DNA of 64,000 nt. It comes from SKPS01 sp964469215. GTDB taxonomy: Bacteria > Bacteroidota > Bacteroidia > Bacteroidales > SKPS01. The stretch is taken from contig CAYXYB010000009.1 of assembly GCA_964469215.1 (NCBI GenBank), forward strand, positions 31,801-95,800, read 5' to 3'. Below the pieces are notes generated by a model. That model had not been told where the DNA came from. It made no database searches and was given only the letters and a program-made list of their open reading frames with translations. Below, piece by piece: positions 24,726 to 33,518 of the stretch (within the stretch, counting starts at the first letter, position 1; the number at the start of each line of letters is the position of its first letter). Both the position numbers and the translations under genes were made by a program.

Positions 24726-25583
24726 TTAATAGTTAACATGTTTTTCGGCGTGGTATGATGATCTTACCAGAGGGGCGCTTTCGACAAAACGGAATCCTTT
24801 GTTCCTGGCAACCAGGGCAAGTTTGTCGAATTCATCCGGGGAGTAATATTTTACAACCGGCAGGTGCCGTGTTGTGGGTTGCAGGTATTGTCCTATGGTG
24901 ATTATTTCGCAGTTAAAGGTGATAAGGTCATCCATGGTTGTGAGTATCTCATCGATTGTTTCACCGAGCCCAATCATTATTCCCGATTTTGATCTGCAAC
25001 CGGATTTAGAGATCAGGCGTAGCGTTCTGAGGCTGGTATGGTAATCGGCCTTGCTTCTAACGGTTGGGGTGAGTCTTTCGACGGTTTCTAGGTTATGTGC
25101 CATGACCTCCGGTTTTGTGCGGGCGACAATTTCCACGAGGTCTTCACGGGCGTTGAAGTCGGGTATTAGCACTTCGATTGTGGTACCTGGGTTAAGTTGC
25201 CTGATAGCGATGATTGTTTGTTCCCATGCTGAAGAGCCGCCGTCGTCCAGATCATCTCTGTCGACGGAGGTGAGGACAACATGTTTCAGTTTCATGGAGT
25301 TGACTGCTTCTGCCACTTTGCGGGGTTCATCGGGATCAACGGGGAGGGGTTTTCCGGTTTTTGTTGCGCAGAAACGGCAGGAGCGGGTGCAGATATCGCC
25401 GAGGATCATGAATGTGGCGGTACCGGCCTGCCAGCATTCAGCCATATTTGGGCAGAGGCCGCTCTGGCATATTGTGTGGAGCCCGCCATGTTTCATGATG
25501 TTCTGAAGTTCAACGTATTGCTTGCCTGCGGGAATTTTTGTTTTGAGCCAGTGGGGTTTGCGGAGAGGGGTATTCTCGTTCAT
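24726..25583 (-). CDS. lipA: Lipoyl synthase
   Basis: Radical-SAM enzyme that inserts two sulfurs into octanoyl groups to make lipoyl cofactor. The ATG at 25583 (MNENTPLRKPHW) gives 285 residues, the family length; the open frame runs 46 codons further upstream but that part has no LipA-like sequence. Both iron-sulfur sites are present: the auxiliary cluster (CQSGLCPNMAECW) and the radical-SAM CTRSCRFC. RSSYHAEKH near the C-terminus is the auxiliary-cluster serine ligand motif. A CAAAATTA box (25638-25645, minus strand TAATTTTG) is a likely -7 element. The target GcvH is encoded at 11.0-11.4 kb. Confidence 0.97.
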   Translation of the reverse strand: MNENTPLRKPHWLKTKIPAGKQYVELQNIMKHGGLHTICQSGLCPNMAECWQAGTATFMILGDICTRSCRFCATKTGKPLPVDPDEPRKVAEAVNSMKLKHVVLTSVDRDDLDDGGSSAWEQTIIAIRQLNPGTTIEVLIPDFNAREDLVEIVARTKPEVMAHNLETVERLTPTVRSKADYHTSLRTLRLISKSGCRSKSGIMIGLGETIDEILTTMDDLITFNCEIITIGQYLQPTTRHLPVVKYYSPDEFDKLALVARNKGFRFVESAPLVRSSYHAEKHVNY

Positions 25584-25920
25584 TTTTCTGTTTGTAATTT
25601 TTCTGCAGACCGATAATTCTGAGACGGTTTGAAACCGCAAAATTAGGTTATTCAGGGGAATTGATATCTGAATGTTACAGGGGCAAGGGAAAAGGATTGT
25701 TTTTTTCCAGCAAAACCGCAAATCCGCACTTGTGCAGAGCAGTCGAAGCTGAGTTCAACCACAACTATGTTTGCTTTACAAAAAATGGACAAGTCAGGAG
25801 AGCACAAATAAGGAAATTCATAGGATTTCTATAACCTGCGGCTCGTGTGGAAATGGTGGGTGGGTAAATAATACATCAAAAAGGTGTACTTTCGCAGAAA
25901 TCAAAAGAGAACGGAAATAA
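25584..25920. other. Divergent intergenic region between lipA and polA (337 bp)
   Basis: It holds a -7-like box for lipA at 25638-25645 (minus) and a weaker TACTTTCG at 25887-25894 before polA (plus). There is no tRNA, hairpin with U-tract or small gene that I can support. A short stretch around 25735-25765 (GCAGTCGAAGCTGAG) resembles the TCGA...CTGAG core of environmental intergenic repeats, but only once. Confidence 0.5.
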
Positions 25921-28716
25921 ATGGAAAGGAAGCGGTTGTTTCTTCTTGACGCCATGGCGTTGATATACAGGGCATATTTTGCGATGATAAAGACACCAAG
26001 GATCAACAGTAAAGGGCAGAACACATCGGCGATACTTGGGTTCACCAACACTTTATTTGAACTGTTGCAGAAGGAGCAGCCCACTCACATTGGGGTGGCT
26101 TTTGACTCGCGTGGCCCTACGATCCGTCACGAGGCTTTTGCAGATTATAAAGCTACGCGGGATGCGATGCCTGAGGACATTTCAGAGTCGTTGCCATGGA
26201 TCAGAAAAATGATAGAGGCGTTCAACATACCTTCGGTTGAGCTGGAGGGTTATGAGGCGGACGATCTGATCGGAACCCTGGCGAAGAGGGCGTCGGAGGA
26301 GGGTTTTGAAGTTTTTATGATGACACCTGACAAGGACTTCGGGCAACTGGTTTCAGACAGGATAAAGATATACAAACCTGCCAGAATGGGCAATGGTGTG
26401 GAGTTGCTTGGGGTGAAGGAGGTTTGTGACAGGTATGGCATTGAGAGGCCGGAGCAGTTAAAAGACATACTTGCGTTATGGGGCGATGCTTCCGACAACA
26501 TACCAGGGATACCTGGGATAGGTGAAAAAACTGCGATTGCTTTGATTAAGGAGTACGGATCTGTTGAGGGGTTACTTGCCGACACTTCGCAATTGAAGGG
26601 GAAAATGAAGGAGAATGTAGAGAAGTTTGCCAAGCAGGGGTTATTATCGAAGCAGCTAGCCACCATCATCACTGATGTGCCTGTAAAATTTGATGCCGAA
26701 GCATTGAAGATGGAGGAGCCTGACAGAAGGATGCTGGCAGAGATATTTGATGAGCTGGAGTTCCGCACGTTGAAGGCGCGGGTTTTGGGAGAGCGACACC
26801 CCCAGCCACCTGGATTAAAGGCTGTTGATGAATCGAAACGGAAAGAAGGGGTACAAACTTCATTATTCGACACTCCTGAATATACCTCTGGTGTTAAGGA
26901 AATGAAGAACATAAATAGTGATCCGCACACATATCATCTGGTAACGGATGCCGCAGGGAGGAGATCCCTGATAAAGATTCTGTCGGAGTGTGATGAATTC
27001 TGTTTTGACACTGAGACAACCGGCCTGGACACGTTAATCGCGGATCTGGTTGGGATTTCCTTCAGCATAAAGCCCGGAGAGGCATGGTTTGTTCTGCTTC
27101 CTGAGGGTAGGGATGAGTGCCTGAAGGTTTTGGAGGAGTTCAGGCCACTGTTTGAGGATCCGTCCAAGGGTAAGACGGGTCAGAACCTGAAGTTCGACAT
27201 TCAGGTGCTGATGAGGCATGGAATCAGGGTGTCGGGACTTTTATCCGACACAATGGTGGCACACTATCTTTTACAGCCCGAGATGCGTCACAACATGGAT
27301 TTTCTGGCAGAGAGTTACCTTAATTACTCTGCGATAAAGCTTGAGTCGCTTATTGGCAAAAGGGGGAAGGGGCAGTTGAATGTCAGGGATATAGAAACGG
27401 AGGTTCTTAAAGATTATGCATGTGAAGATGCTGACATTACATTACAGCTAGCAGCCATCTTTATGCCGAAACTTAAGGAGGAGGGAGCAGAGATATTGTA
27501 CCGTGATGTTGAGGCTCCGCTGGTTCATGTTCTGGCCATCATGGAACATAACGGGGTGTTCATAGATGTACCTGCACTTGAGGAGTATTCTTATCAGCTT
27601 TTACATGAGATCAGAGAGGTTGAGGAGAGGATATATGGATATTCGGGTTACCCTTTCAATATATCATCTCCCCGGCAGCTTGGTGAGGTTTTGTTCGACC
27701 GGTTGAAGATTGCGCCATCGCCAAAAAAGACGAAGACAAAGCAGTACAGTACCGGCGAGGAGATCTTGAGCAAGCTGGTCAACAATCATCCGATTGTGGC
27801 GGAGATTCTGGAGTACCGTTCACTGACGAAGCTTAAATCCACCTATGTTGACACCTTTCCCCAGCTCATACATCCGATAACTGGTAGGGTGCATACATCT
27901 TATAATCAGACTGTTACTGCCACCGGCAGGTTAAGCTCCAACAATCCCAACTTACAGAACATACCCATAAGAACTGAGCGTGGGAGGGAGATAAGGCGGG
28001 CATTTATTGCGGGTGGACCTGACAGGGTTCTTGTTGCTGCCGACTATTCCCAGATAGAGTTACGCATCATTGCTCATCTGAGTGGTGACACCCTTATGCA
28101 GGAGGCTTTCCGTCAGGGACATGATATTCACACTGCTACTGCTGCCGGGATTTATGGGATTGAGTTGGGTGATGTAACACTGGATCAGAGGAGATATGCC
28201 AAGATGGTAAACTTCAGTATTATTTACGGTATTTCTGCATTCGGCCTTTCAGAGAGGCTAAGCATCCCCAGGTGGGAGGCAGCCACAATCATTGAAGAGT
28301 ATTTTGCCCAGTATCCCGGTATCAGGAGGTTTATGGATGATCAGATTTTGCTGGCGAGGCAGCAGGGGTATGTTGAGACGATGCTGGGCAGGCGCAGATA
28401 TCTGCGGGACATCAATTCGGGCAACAGCTTCATGCGGCAGTTTGCTGAGCGGAACGCAATTAATGCACCTATTCAGGGAACATCGGCAGACATGATAAAG
28501 ATAGCCATGGTGAATATCCAAAGGGAGTTTGAAAGGATGAAGCTGAGGTCATTGATGATAATGCAGGTGCATGACGAACTTGTGTTTGATGTTTACAGGG
28601 ATGAACTTGAGGTGGTTAAGCCGGTTATAATCAATGGGATGCAGGAAGCCTTGCCACTGTCTGTTCCTGTAGATGTAGACATCAAATCGGGGGATAACTG
28701 GCTGGAAGCACACTGA
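25921..28716 (+). CDS. polA: DNA polymerase I
   Basis: Repair and Okazaki-fragment polymerase. The 931 residues contain the 5'-3' exonuclease (about 1-290, LLDAMALIYRAYFAM, GYEADDLIGTLA, DASDNIPGIPGIGEKTA), a 3'-5' proofreading domain with its acidic residues intact (FDTETTGLD near 362, TGQNLKFDIQ, DYACEDADITLQ), and the family A polymerase (DYSQIELR near 706, KMVNFSIIYGISAFGLS, VHDELVFDV near 881). Proofreading should be active, unlike in many Gram-positive PolA proteins. The start is ATG with GGAAA six nt upstream. Its stop codon directly abuts that of the convergent mltF-like gene. Confidence 0.97.
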   Translation: MERKRLFLLDAMALIYRAYFAMIKTPRINSKGQNTSAILGFTNTLFELLQKEQPTHIGVAFDSRGPTIRHEAFADYKATRDAMPEDISESLPWIRKMIEAFNIPSVELEGYEADDLIGTLAKRASEEGFEVFMMTPDKDFGQLVSDRIKIYKPARMGNGVELLGVKEVCDRYGIERPEQLKDILALWGDASDNIPGIPGIGEKTAIALIKEYGSVEGLLADTSQLKGKMKENVEKFAKQGLLSKQLATIITDVPVKFDAEALKMEEPDRRMLAEIFDELEFRTLKARVLGERHPQPPGLKAVDESKRKEGVQTSLFDTPEYTSGVKEMKNINSDPHTYHLVTDAAGRRSLIKILSECDEFCFDTETTGLDTLIADLVGISFSIKPGEAWFVLLPEGRDECLKVLEEFRPLFEDPSKGKTGQNLKFDIQVLMRHGIRVSGLLSDTMVAHYLLQPEMRHNMDFLAESYLNYSAIKLESLIGKRGKGQLNVRDIETEVLKDYACEDADITLQLAAIFMPKLKEEGAEILYRDVEAPLVHVLAIMEHNGVFIDVPALEEYSYQLLHEIREVEERIYGYSGYPFNISSPRQLGEVLFDRLKIAPSPKKTKTKQYSTGEEILSKLVNNHPIVAEILEYRSLTKLKSTYVDTFPQLIHPITGRVHTSYNQTVTATGRLSSNNPNLQNIPIRTERGREIRRAFIAGGPDRVLVAADYSQIELRIIAHLSGDTLMQEAFRQGHDIHTATAAGIYGIELGDVTLDQRRYAKMVNFSIIYGISAFGLSERLSIPRWEAATIIEEYFAQYPGIRRFMDDQILLARQQGYVETMLGRRRYLRDINSGNSFMRQFAERNAINAPIQGTSADMIKIAMVNIQREFERMKLRSLMIMQVHDELVFDVYRDELEVVKPVIINGMQEALPLSVPVDVDIKSGDNWLEAH

Positions 28717-30159
28717 TCAGTCGGGCAGAGTATTCTTATAATCCAGATAACGGTTATAGACTTTAGCGACAAATCTTCGGGTTTCCCTTCCGCGGGCGTA
28801 ACCTCCCTTCACAATGGGATCGTTGTAGTACTGAGGTTTTGATTTCAGGAGGAGGTATTTTTCCGCTATTTCCCATCTTGTCGGGTCTTCATCGTATTTT
28901 TTTGCGAGACTATAGGCATCCATTATATGGCTCATTCCAATATTGTAGCAAGCCAGGACATATTTTGCCCTTTCGGCCGGATCAATAATATCTTCGGGTA
29001 GTTTTTCATTAAGAAAATTTATCAATCTAATTCCACCTTTCAACTGATCTTCAGGACTATAAAGGTTTTTAACTCCGAATTTATATGCCGTTCCCGGCAT
29101 AAGTTGCATAAGCCCTGTTGCACCGGCCCATGATTGTGCCATTGGATTAAACCTCGACTCTTCATAAATAAGAGAAGCAACAAGCCGCCAGTCCCATGGA
29201 CCATCCTTGCTGTGTTTTCTGATAAGGTTATCGTATTTCGAGAGCTTTCCACCTTTAACTGAATGATATTCGATATTTTTAAGGTGGGCTGATTTCTTGC
29301 TTACAAAATATTTCTTAAAAATCTTTGAATATGTTTTTGTGGAGATGAAGGTACTGATCCATTGATTGATAGCGGCACGGAGTGAGTCGGAACCGGGTTT
29401 CACTGCCCAGGCTACATCCTGCGGAAAGCTGATGTCGGTTTCTATATCGATATTATCATACCAGGTTGAGTTTACCATTGCCACATGCTGATCTGCGACG
29501 GTATATTCAATACTTCCTTCCGAGACCATTGCAATTAGCTCTTCGGTATCCTGATCAACCTCTATAATGGTTATGGGAGCTCCTATTTCCGCGGAGAGGT
29601 TCCTGAGTCTGAGGCGATGTGCTGAATTTTTCTGCACATGAATTGTTTTTCCTGCAAGATCCGTCTGCTTTCTTACCAGATTGGTATCTACATCGGTTTT
29701 TTTTCTTTTCACGAACCCGTCCGTTTTCTTCTGAACCAATACCTGCCTTGTCTGGCTCAGTGGTATGGTAAAATCGAGGAGGTCGTTGCGGGGTGTGGTT
29801 ACTGTGAGGTCCATGGCAATAAGATCTGCCTCGGCTGAAGTGAGGCGGAGTATGCTCTCCTCAATGCTTCCCGTGGTAATGATCTTAAGTGCAACGCCAA
29901 GATGCTTTGCAAAATTTGTTAGCAATTCGTATTGATAACCCATTGGCTGACCCTTATAGATGAAGTAGCTGGTGGAGCTGTTATCGGTAATAGCGATCAG
30001 GGTATCGCGTTTCATTATTAAGTCGAAGTTGTCGTAACTAACCTCTTCGGGTTCTTTGGGATTGTGAAAGAAGATGAGGTATCCGGAAAGGCCAACCAGT
30101 ACAAGAAAAAAAAGAAGTACTATAAAATCACCCGGCCTTCTGACAAGGTTTTTTATCAT
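28717..30159 (-). CDS. MltF-like membrane-bound lytic transglycosylase
   Basis: Periplasmic peptidoglycan-cleaving enzyme built as in MltF: N-terminal membrane anchor (about 12-30, FIVLLFFLVLVGLSGYLIFF), a family 3 solute-binding-like domain (about 45-295, ISKRD-like strand, VTTPRNDLLDFTIPL, DVAWAVKPGSDSLRAAI) and a C-terminal SLT transglycosylase domain with the catalytic Glu in LIYEESRFNPMAQS (near 333) and GATGLMQLMPGTA. Length is 480 (E. coli MltF 518). It is probably the distal gene of a sirtuin/beta-helix/transglycosylase transcript (61-nt gap). The ligand of the binding domain is probably a muropeptide by analogy with MltF. Confidence 0.92.
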   Translation of the reverse strand: MIKNLVRRPGDFIVLLFFLVLVGLSGYLIFFHNPKEPEEVSYDNFDLIMKRDTLIAITDNSSTSYFIYKGQPMGYQYELLTNFAKHLGVALKIITTGSIEESILRLTSAEADLIAMDLTVTTPRNDLLDFTIPLSQTRQVLVQKKTDGFVKRKKTDVDTNLVRKQTDLAGKTIHVQKNSAHRLRLRNLSAEIGAPITIIEVDQDTEELIAMVSEGSIEYTVADQHVAMVNSTWYDNIDIETDISFPQDVAWAVKPGSDSLRAAINQWISTFISTKTYSKIFKKYFVSKKSAHLKNIEYHSVKGGKLSKYDNLIRKHSKDGPWDWRLVASLIYEESRFNPMAQSWAGATGLMQLMPGTAYKFGVKNLYSPEDQLKGGIRLINFLNEKLPEDIIDPAERAKYVLACYNIGMSHIMDAYSLAKKYDEDPTRWEIAEKYLLLKSKPQYYNDPIVKGGYARGRETRRFVAKVYNRYLDYKNTLPD

Positions 30160-30220
30160 ATTTCAGAGTATGAAAAATCAAGGTGCAAGATAAGAAAAAA
30201 TACCAAAAGCATTATTGAGA

Positions 30221-32404
30221 TCATTTTGAAGATTTTATTTCTGGGAGGCCTGTTGTGCGGGTTGCGTTCCATTTACCGGATATTCTTTGCAACGAGGTTT
30301 TTGTGGTAAACCCTGAAGAGCTGCGGGTATTATTATTTGTGAATGAAGCGTTTTGAACAGGTGCAATAATTTCCAGAAAGGTTCCTGTATTCTGGTCTGC
30401 AGTATTATTTTCAACCTTCAGATTTCCAGTCCCTGCGTTGGAGATTGCTATAACGATGGTGTTTTTATGCGAAACCCTTCCCGAAAATGAGTTGCCAGAA
30501 ATATCAATACTCAGACCGGGTGTGGATGTGTTTACCATAATGATCCTTTCAGGTTTGCCATCGCTGTTAGCAAGGGTGAACCTGTTGCCGGTTATTTTGC
30601 CAGACTCTTCATTGCAGAACATCAAAATATTTTTCCATGATCCATGGATTATCACAACATTATCGAGAAAGAGGCTTTTATTGTTCATTATAAACAGAGG
30701 GTTCCCGGTTGAGGATGCAAAAATTTCAAAGTTATTGCCCTTCACCTGTGCCGTATTCCAAAGGTTTCCGATAGATGTTGTTCCTCTTACTGTAAACCTG
30801 TTTCCTGATAATAAAAGATTGTTGAACCTGGTTGATGGCATGAAAGTGCCGTTGGTTATTGTGATCTTATTTTCTGAAAGTTCAATTTCATACCGTTGTG
30901 TACTCTCCTCTTTCAGCAGGTCTCCTGCAACTGTAATGTCCGGGTTGTTGCGGATGATAAATGATGATTTGCTGTTACGATTAAGGATTCTGAAAGCATA
31001 ACCGGAACCCTGCATCAGATGATTCCCGGAGATAACGGCAACCGGGACTGTTTTATCATTGGTGCAAAGTTTTAACGCGGTGGTGGAAGCAGCTTTGCTT
31101 TCAAGAACATTGTTTTCTATTTTTAATTTACCAGAATAATAACATGTTATGAGTTGTGAGAAGTCGGCAATATCGATCAGGTATCTGATGGTATTGCCAG
31201 AAATGGTAATGCCGGTTCCAAAATCTTTCTGGCAGATTGCTCCTTCACCAAAACCGGCATTAATAAGAGTGTTACCGGCAATTGTACAATTGTTGGCTTT
31301 GACATAAATCCCCTCGGAACCGGTCTTTATCCTTGAGTTACTGCCAACACCTCCGTTATAAACATTTTCGATTTGATTATTAATTATTTCGATCCTGTTA
31401 CCAGTTGCAAAAACTGCATGACACTCAAATCCTTCCTGTCCTTTCAGATTTGGCCCACAGAAAACATTTGAGATCCGGTTTCCGCAGACAACATAATCTC
31501 CTTTAGCAGTATCGAGGTGGTAGTTTACAGCGGTATTGCCCAGTCTTATGGCATTTGATTGTGCATCGAGGCCGGTGCTGCCAAGGTTGTTGAACACATT
31601 ATTACGAATGTTCACATATTTAAGCCAGGAAAGGAGTTCCACTCCGGAGGAACATTGTTCGAACCGGTTTCCGTTGATATCTACATTTATGATTTTTAGC
31701 TTCAGGTTGGAGTTTGATGCAAATACAGGTTTGCCGATACCTGAAAAATTGTTGTTGGTGATTTTCACCCCGTCAATTGTCCGGTCGTGGTCGAAGAAGA
31801 AGCAGATGAAAAAACCTGAAAATGACAAATCCATTACCGATAATGAATTTTTCACGGTAAATCTGCAGGCATTTCCTCCATCTCCTCTGATTAGGGAACC
31901 TGCCAGGCCTTTCAGTGTTATTGGTTTATTAATGATTATATTGATACCAGGGATAAAATATTTTGTTGAGAATAACACTTCAGGGAAGGCGCGGATGGCA
32001 GCAGCGACGGCAGTGGCATCGTTTGATTTATTATCTCCACGTGCGCCGAACCATTCGGGCATGGCGACAGTTTTTACAAATGTCCCGGATATCAATGTGC
32101 CGGGGTCAAGTATTTCGGTACGTCTTGATACTATCGTGGTATTATTGGCAACCAGGCTTTTAATGGTTTTCAGAGATCCCCCTTTGAACAACAGGGTAAC
32201 ATTTCGGGGCAAGATAACATCAACACCTGAAGGTTTGAAGTGATGGCGTATTTCAAGGGTTTTTCCATCATATCCGGGTGGTATCCGGACCCAGTTGAAA
32301 TCTGGAGGAAGGATAATGTTAGTGGCATTCAGTGCAATAGCATTGCAAAGAAATATCATTACAAAAATACCTTTCACAAATATTGATGATGAAGGGTGTT
32401 TCAT
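30221..32404 (-). CDS. Secreted right-handed parallel beta-helix protein
   Basis: Exported protein of 727 residues with a signal peptide (VKGIFVMIFLCNAIALNA). About residues 75-150 hold strands resembling a glycan-hydrolase beta-helix start (PEWFGARGDNKSNDATAVAAAI), and the rest has many repeats of the form N-x-[IVF]-x-G-N (ISGNTIRYL, IENNVLESK, ISGNHLMQG, LSGNRFTVRG, ITGNRFTLA), typical of pectate-lyase-like helices. The opening GARGDNKSNDATAV matches the pectate-lyase 3 / phage tailspike-like entry. There is no T9SS tail, so the final location (periplasm or outside) is uncertain. It overlaps no neighbour and follows the sirtuin gene by 6 nt. A specific polysaccharide substrate cannot be named. 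Confidence 0.82.
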   Translation of the reverse strand: MKHPSSSIFVKGIFVMIFLCNAIALNATNIILPPDFNWVRIPPGYDGKTLEIRHHFKPSGVDVILPRNVTLLFKGGSLKTIKSLVANNTTIVSRRTEILDPGTLISGTFVKTVAMPEWFGARGDNKSNDATAVAAAIRAFPEVLFSTKYFIPGINIIINKPITLKGLAGSLIRGDGGNACRFTVKNSLSVMDLSFSGFFICFFFDHDRTIDGVKITNNNFSGIGKPVFASNSNLKLKIINVDINGNRFEQCSSGVELLSWLKYVNIRNNVFNNLGSTGLDAQSNAIRLGNTAVNYHLDTAKGDYVVCGNRISNVFCGPNLKGQEGFECHAVFATGNRIEIINNQIENVYNGGVGSNSRIKTGSEGIYVKANNCTIAGNTLINAGFGEGAICQKDFGTGITISGNTIRYLIDIADFSQLITCYYSGKLKIENNVLESKAASTTALKLCTNDKTVPVAVISGNHLMQGSGYAFRILNRNSKSSFIIRNNPDITVAGDLLKEESTQRYEIELSENKITITNGTFMPSTRFNNLLLSGNRFTVRGTTSIGNLWNTAQVKGNNFEIFASSTGNPLFIMNNKSLFLDNVVIIHGSWKNILMFCNEESGKITGNRFTLANSDGKPERIIMVNTSTPGLSIDISGNSFSGRVSHKNTIVIAISNAGTGNLKVENNTADQNTGTFLEIIAPVQNASFTNNNTRSSSGFTTKTSLQRISGKWNATRTTGLPEIKSSK

Positions 32405-32410
32405 CCGGTA

Positions 32411-33097
32411 TCAGGCATTGAGGAGTTGTTTCACCAGTTCAGGCACTCCGATGGTTGCAGGTTTTCTGATATGAACCGGCACCGGTTTCTGAAGGAACTG
32501 AAATTCGCCTGGGTCGATGAGATATATGGGGCAATCGTCGGGTGCATAATGGATAATGCCAGCAGCAGGGTAAACATTCAGTGAGGTGCCGACAACCATG
32601 AGGATGTCAGCGGTTTTGGTAATTCTCACAGCTTCATCGAACATCGGCACAGCTTCACCGAACCACACAATATGAGGCCTCAACTGGGAGCCTTCGGGGC
32701 AAAGATCACCATCTCTGAGTTCCCATCCATCAAGTTCAACAACGTAACGGTGGTTAACAGTGCTTCGTACCTTTTTGAGTTCACCATGAAGATGTAGGAT
32801 TTTAGAGGATCCGGCGCGTTCGTGCAGGTCATCCACATTCTGTGTGATGATTCTGACATCATAAGCTTTTTCCAGGTCTTTGATAGCGTTGTGGGCAGCA
32901 TTAGGATGAACTTCCAGAAGCTGTTTACGGCGCTGGTTGTAAAAATCGAGGACGAGCTTGCGGTTGGTAATCCAGGCATCATACGTTGCAACCTCCTCTA
33001 TACGGTATTTGTTCCAAAGGCCGTCGCCATCGCGGAATGTCTGCAGGCCGCTTTCACGACTGATGCCTGCACCCGTGAGTACTACAATTCTTTTCAT
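32411..33097 (-). CDS. cobB: NAD-dependent protein deacylase (class III sirtuin, CobB-like)
   Basis: Removes acyl groups from lysines using NAD. The 228 residues show GAGISRESGLQTFRDGDGLW (Rossmann NAD site, near 9-28), TQNVDDLHERAG, the catalytic His of LHLHGEL, FGEAVPMFDEA and VVGTSLNVYPAAG. FYNQRRKQL carries the Tyr-x-x-Arg motif that in SIRT5/CobB favours acidic acyl groups (succinyl, malonyl). The zinc-binding cysteine pairs are absent: the corresponding stretch LRDGDLCPEGSQLRPHIVW has one Cys. I recall the same loss in other Bacteroidota sirtuins. It is 6 nt upstream of the beta-helix gene. Confidence 0.93.
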   Translation of the reverse strand: MKRIVVLTGAGISRESGLQTFRDGDGLWNKYRIEEVATYDAWITNRKLVLDFYNQRRKQLLEVHPNAAHNAIKDLEKAYDVRIITQNVDDLHERAGSSKILHLHGELKKVRSTVNHRYVVELDGWELRDGDLCPEGSQLRPHIVWFGEAVPMFDEAVRITKTADILMVVGTSLNVYPAAGIIHYAPDDCPIYLIDPGEFQFLQKPVPVHIRKPATIGVPELVKQLLNA

Positions 33098-33108
33098 TAA
33101 TACAAAGA

Positions 33109-33140
33109 TTAGCAGATAACAAAAAGAAAACTTCTGCTAA
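33109..33140. repeat. Inverted repeat between the PII-like and sirtuin genes
   Basis: TTAGCAGA (33109-33116) and TCTGCTAA (33133-33140) are perfect inverted copies around a 16-nt loop. It could end the RND operon message or act in the sirtuin leader, but no U-tract follows on the minus strand. Confidence 0.4.
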
Positions 33141-33161
33141 GATAGTGAAAAAGGGCAACAA

Positions 33162-33455
33162 TCAATAGATGTTACAGACATCCCATACAAAAGCGCGGAT
33201 ACCCACATCGGTATTGATTTCGTCGAGTTTTCTTATGTTATCCAGCAAAGGGTCCACCAGGTCATCAGGAATAATGGTGATGAGGGCTGAATTCATCTCC
33301 GGCCATGTATGAGTGCCCATTCGCGGTTCACCTTTGGCTGAACCTCTACCCTTTACCTCCTCCCACCAGGAGTAACCTCTTATATTCATTTGGTCGAGAA
33401 TAAACTCGACTTTTTCGGTGTGAGCCTGATTGAAGGATATGAATACTGCTTTCAT
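33162..33455 (-). CDS. Small PII-like protein at the end of the RND efflux operon
   Basis: The 97-residue protein begins MKAVFISFNQAHTEKVEFIL and includes GTHTWPEMNSALITIIPDD and NTDVGIRAFVWDV. The strand-helix-strand order and size are those of the PII/ferredoxin-like superfamily, and the sequence resembles nitrogen-regulatory-PII-like proteins found near metal or drug efflux systems; this is my recollection, not a search. The gene follows the RND pump by 63 nt and would be its last cistron. No membrane helix or signal. Likely a cytoplasmic trimer sensing a metabolite or metal; what it regulates is unknown. Confidence 0.65.
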   Translation of the reverse strand: MKAVFISFNQAHTEKVEFILDQMNIRGYSWWEEVKGRGSAKGEPRMGTHTWPEMNSALITIIPDDLVDPLLDNIRKLDEINTDVGIRAFVWDVCNIY

Positions 33456-33518
33456 TTATTTTGATTTGAATATTAACAATTAGATTTGCATCATTCTAAT
33501 AAATAAGTCGTTAAGGTA

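Noticed and set aside
25584..25920. tRNA or small RNA in the lipA-polA gap
   Set aside because: No acceptor stem, TPsiC-like GTTCGA motif or conserved hairpin could be found on either strand.
26250..26930. Minus-strand open frame of 226 codons inside polA
   Set aside because: It is antisense to a strongly conserved gene, has no family likeness or signal, and is best explained as the complement of biased codon use.
31536..32243. Plus-strand open frame of 235 codons inside the beta-helix gene
   Set aside because: Antisense to a protein with clear signal peptide and repeat structure; the antisense product shows no domain.
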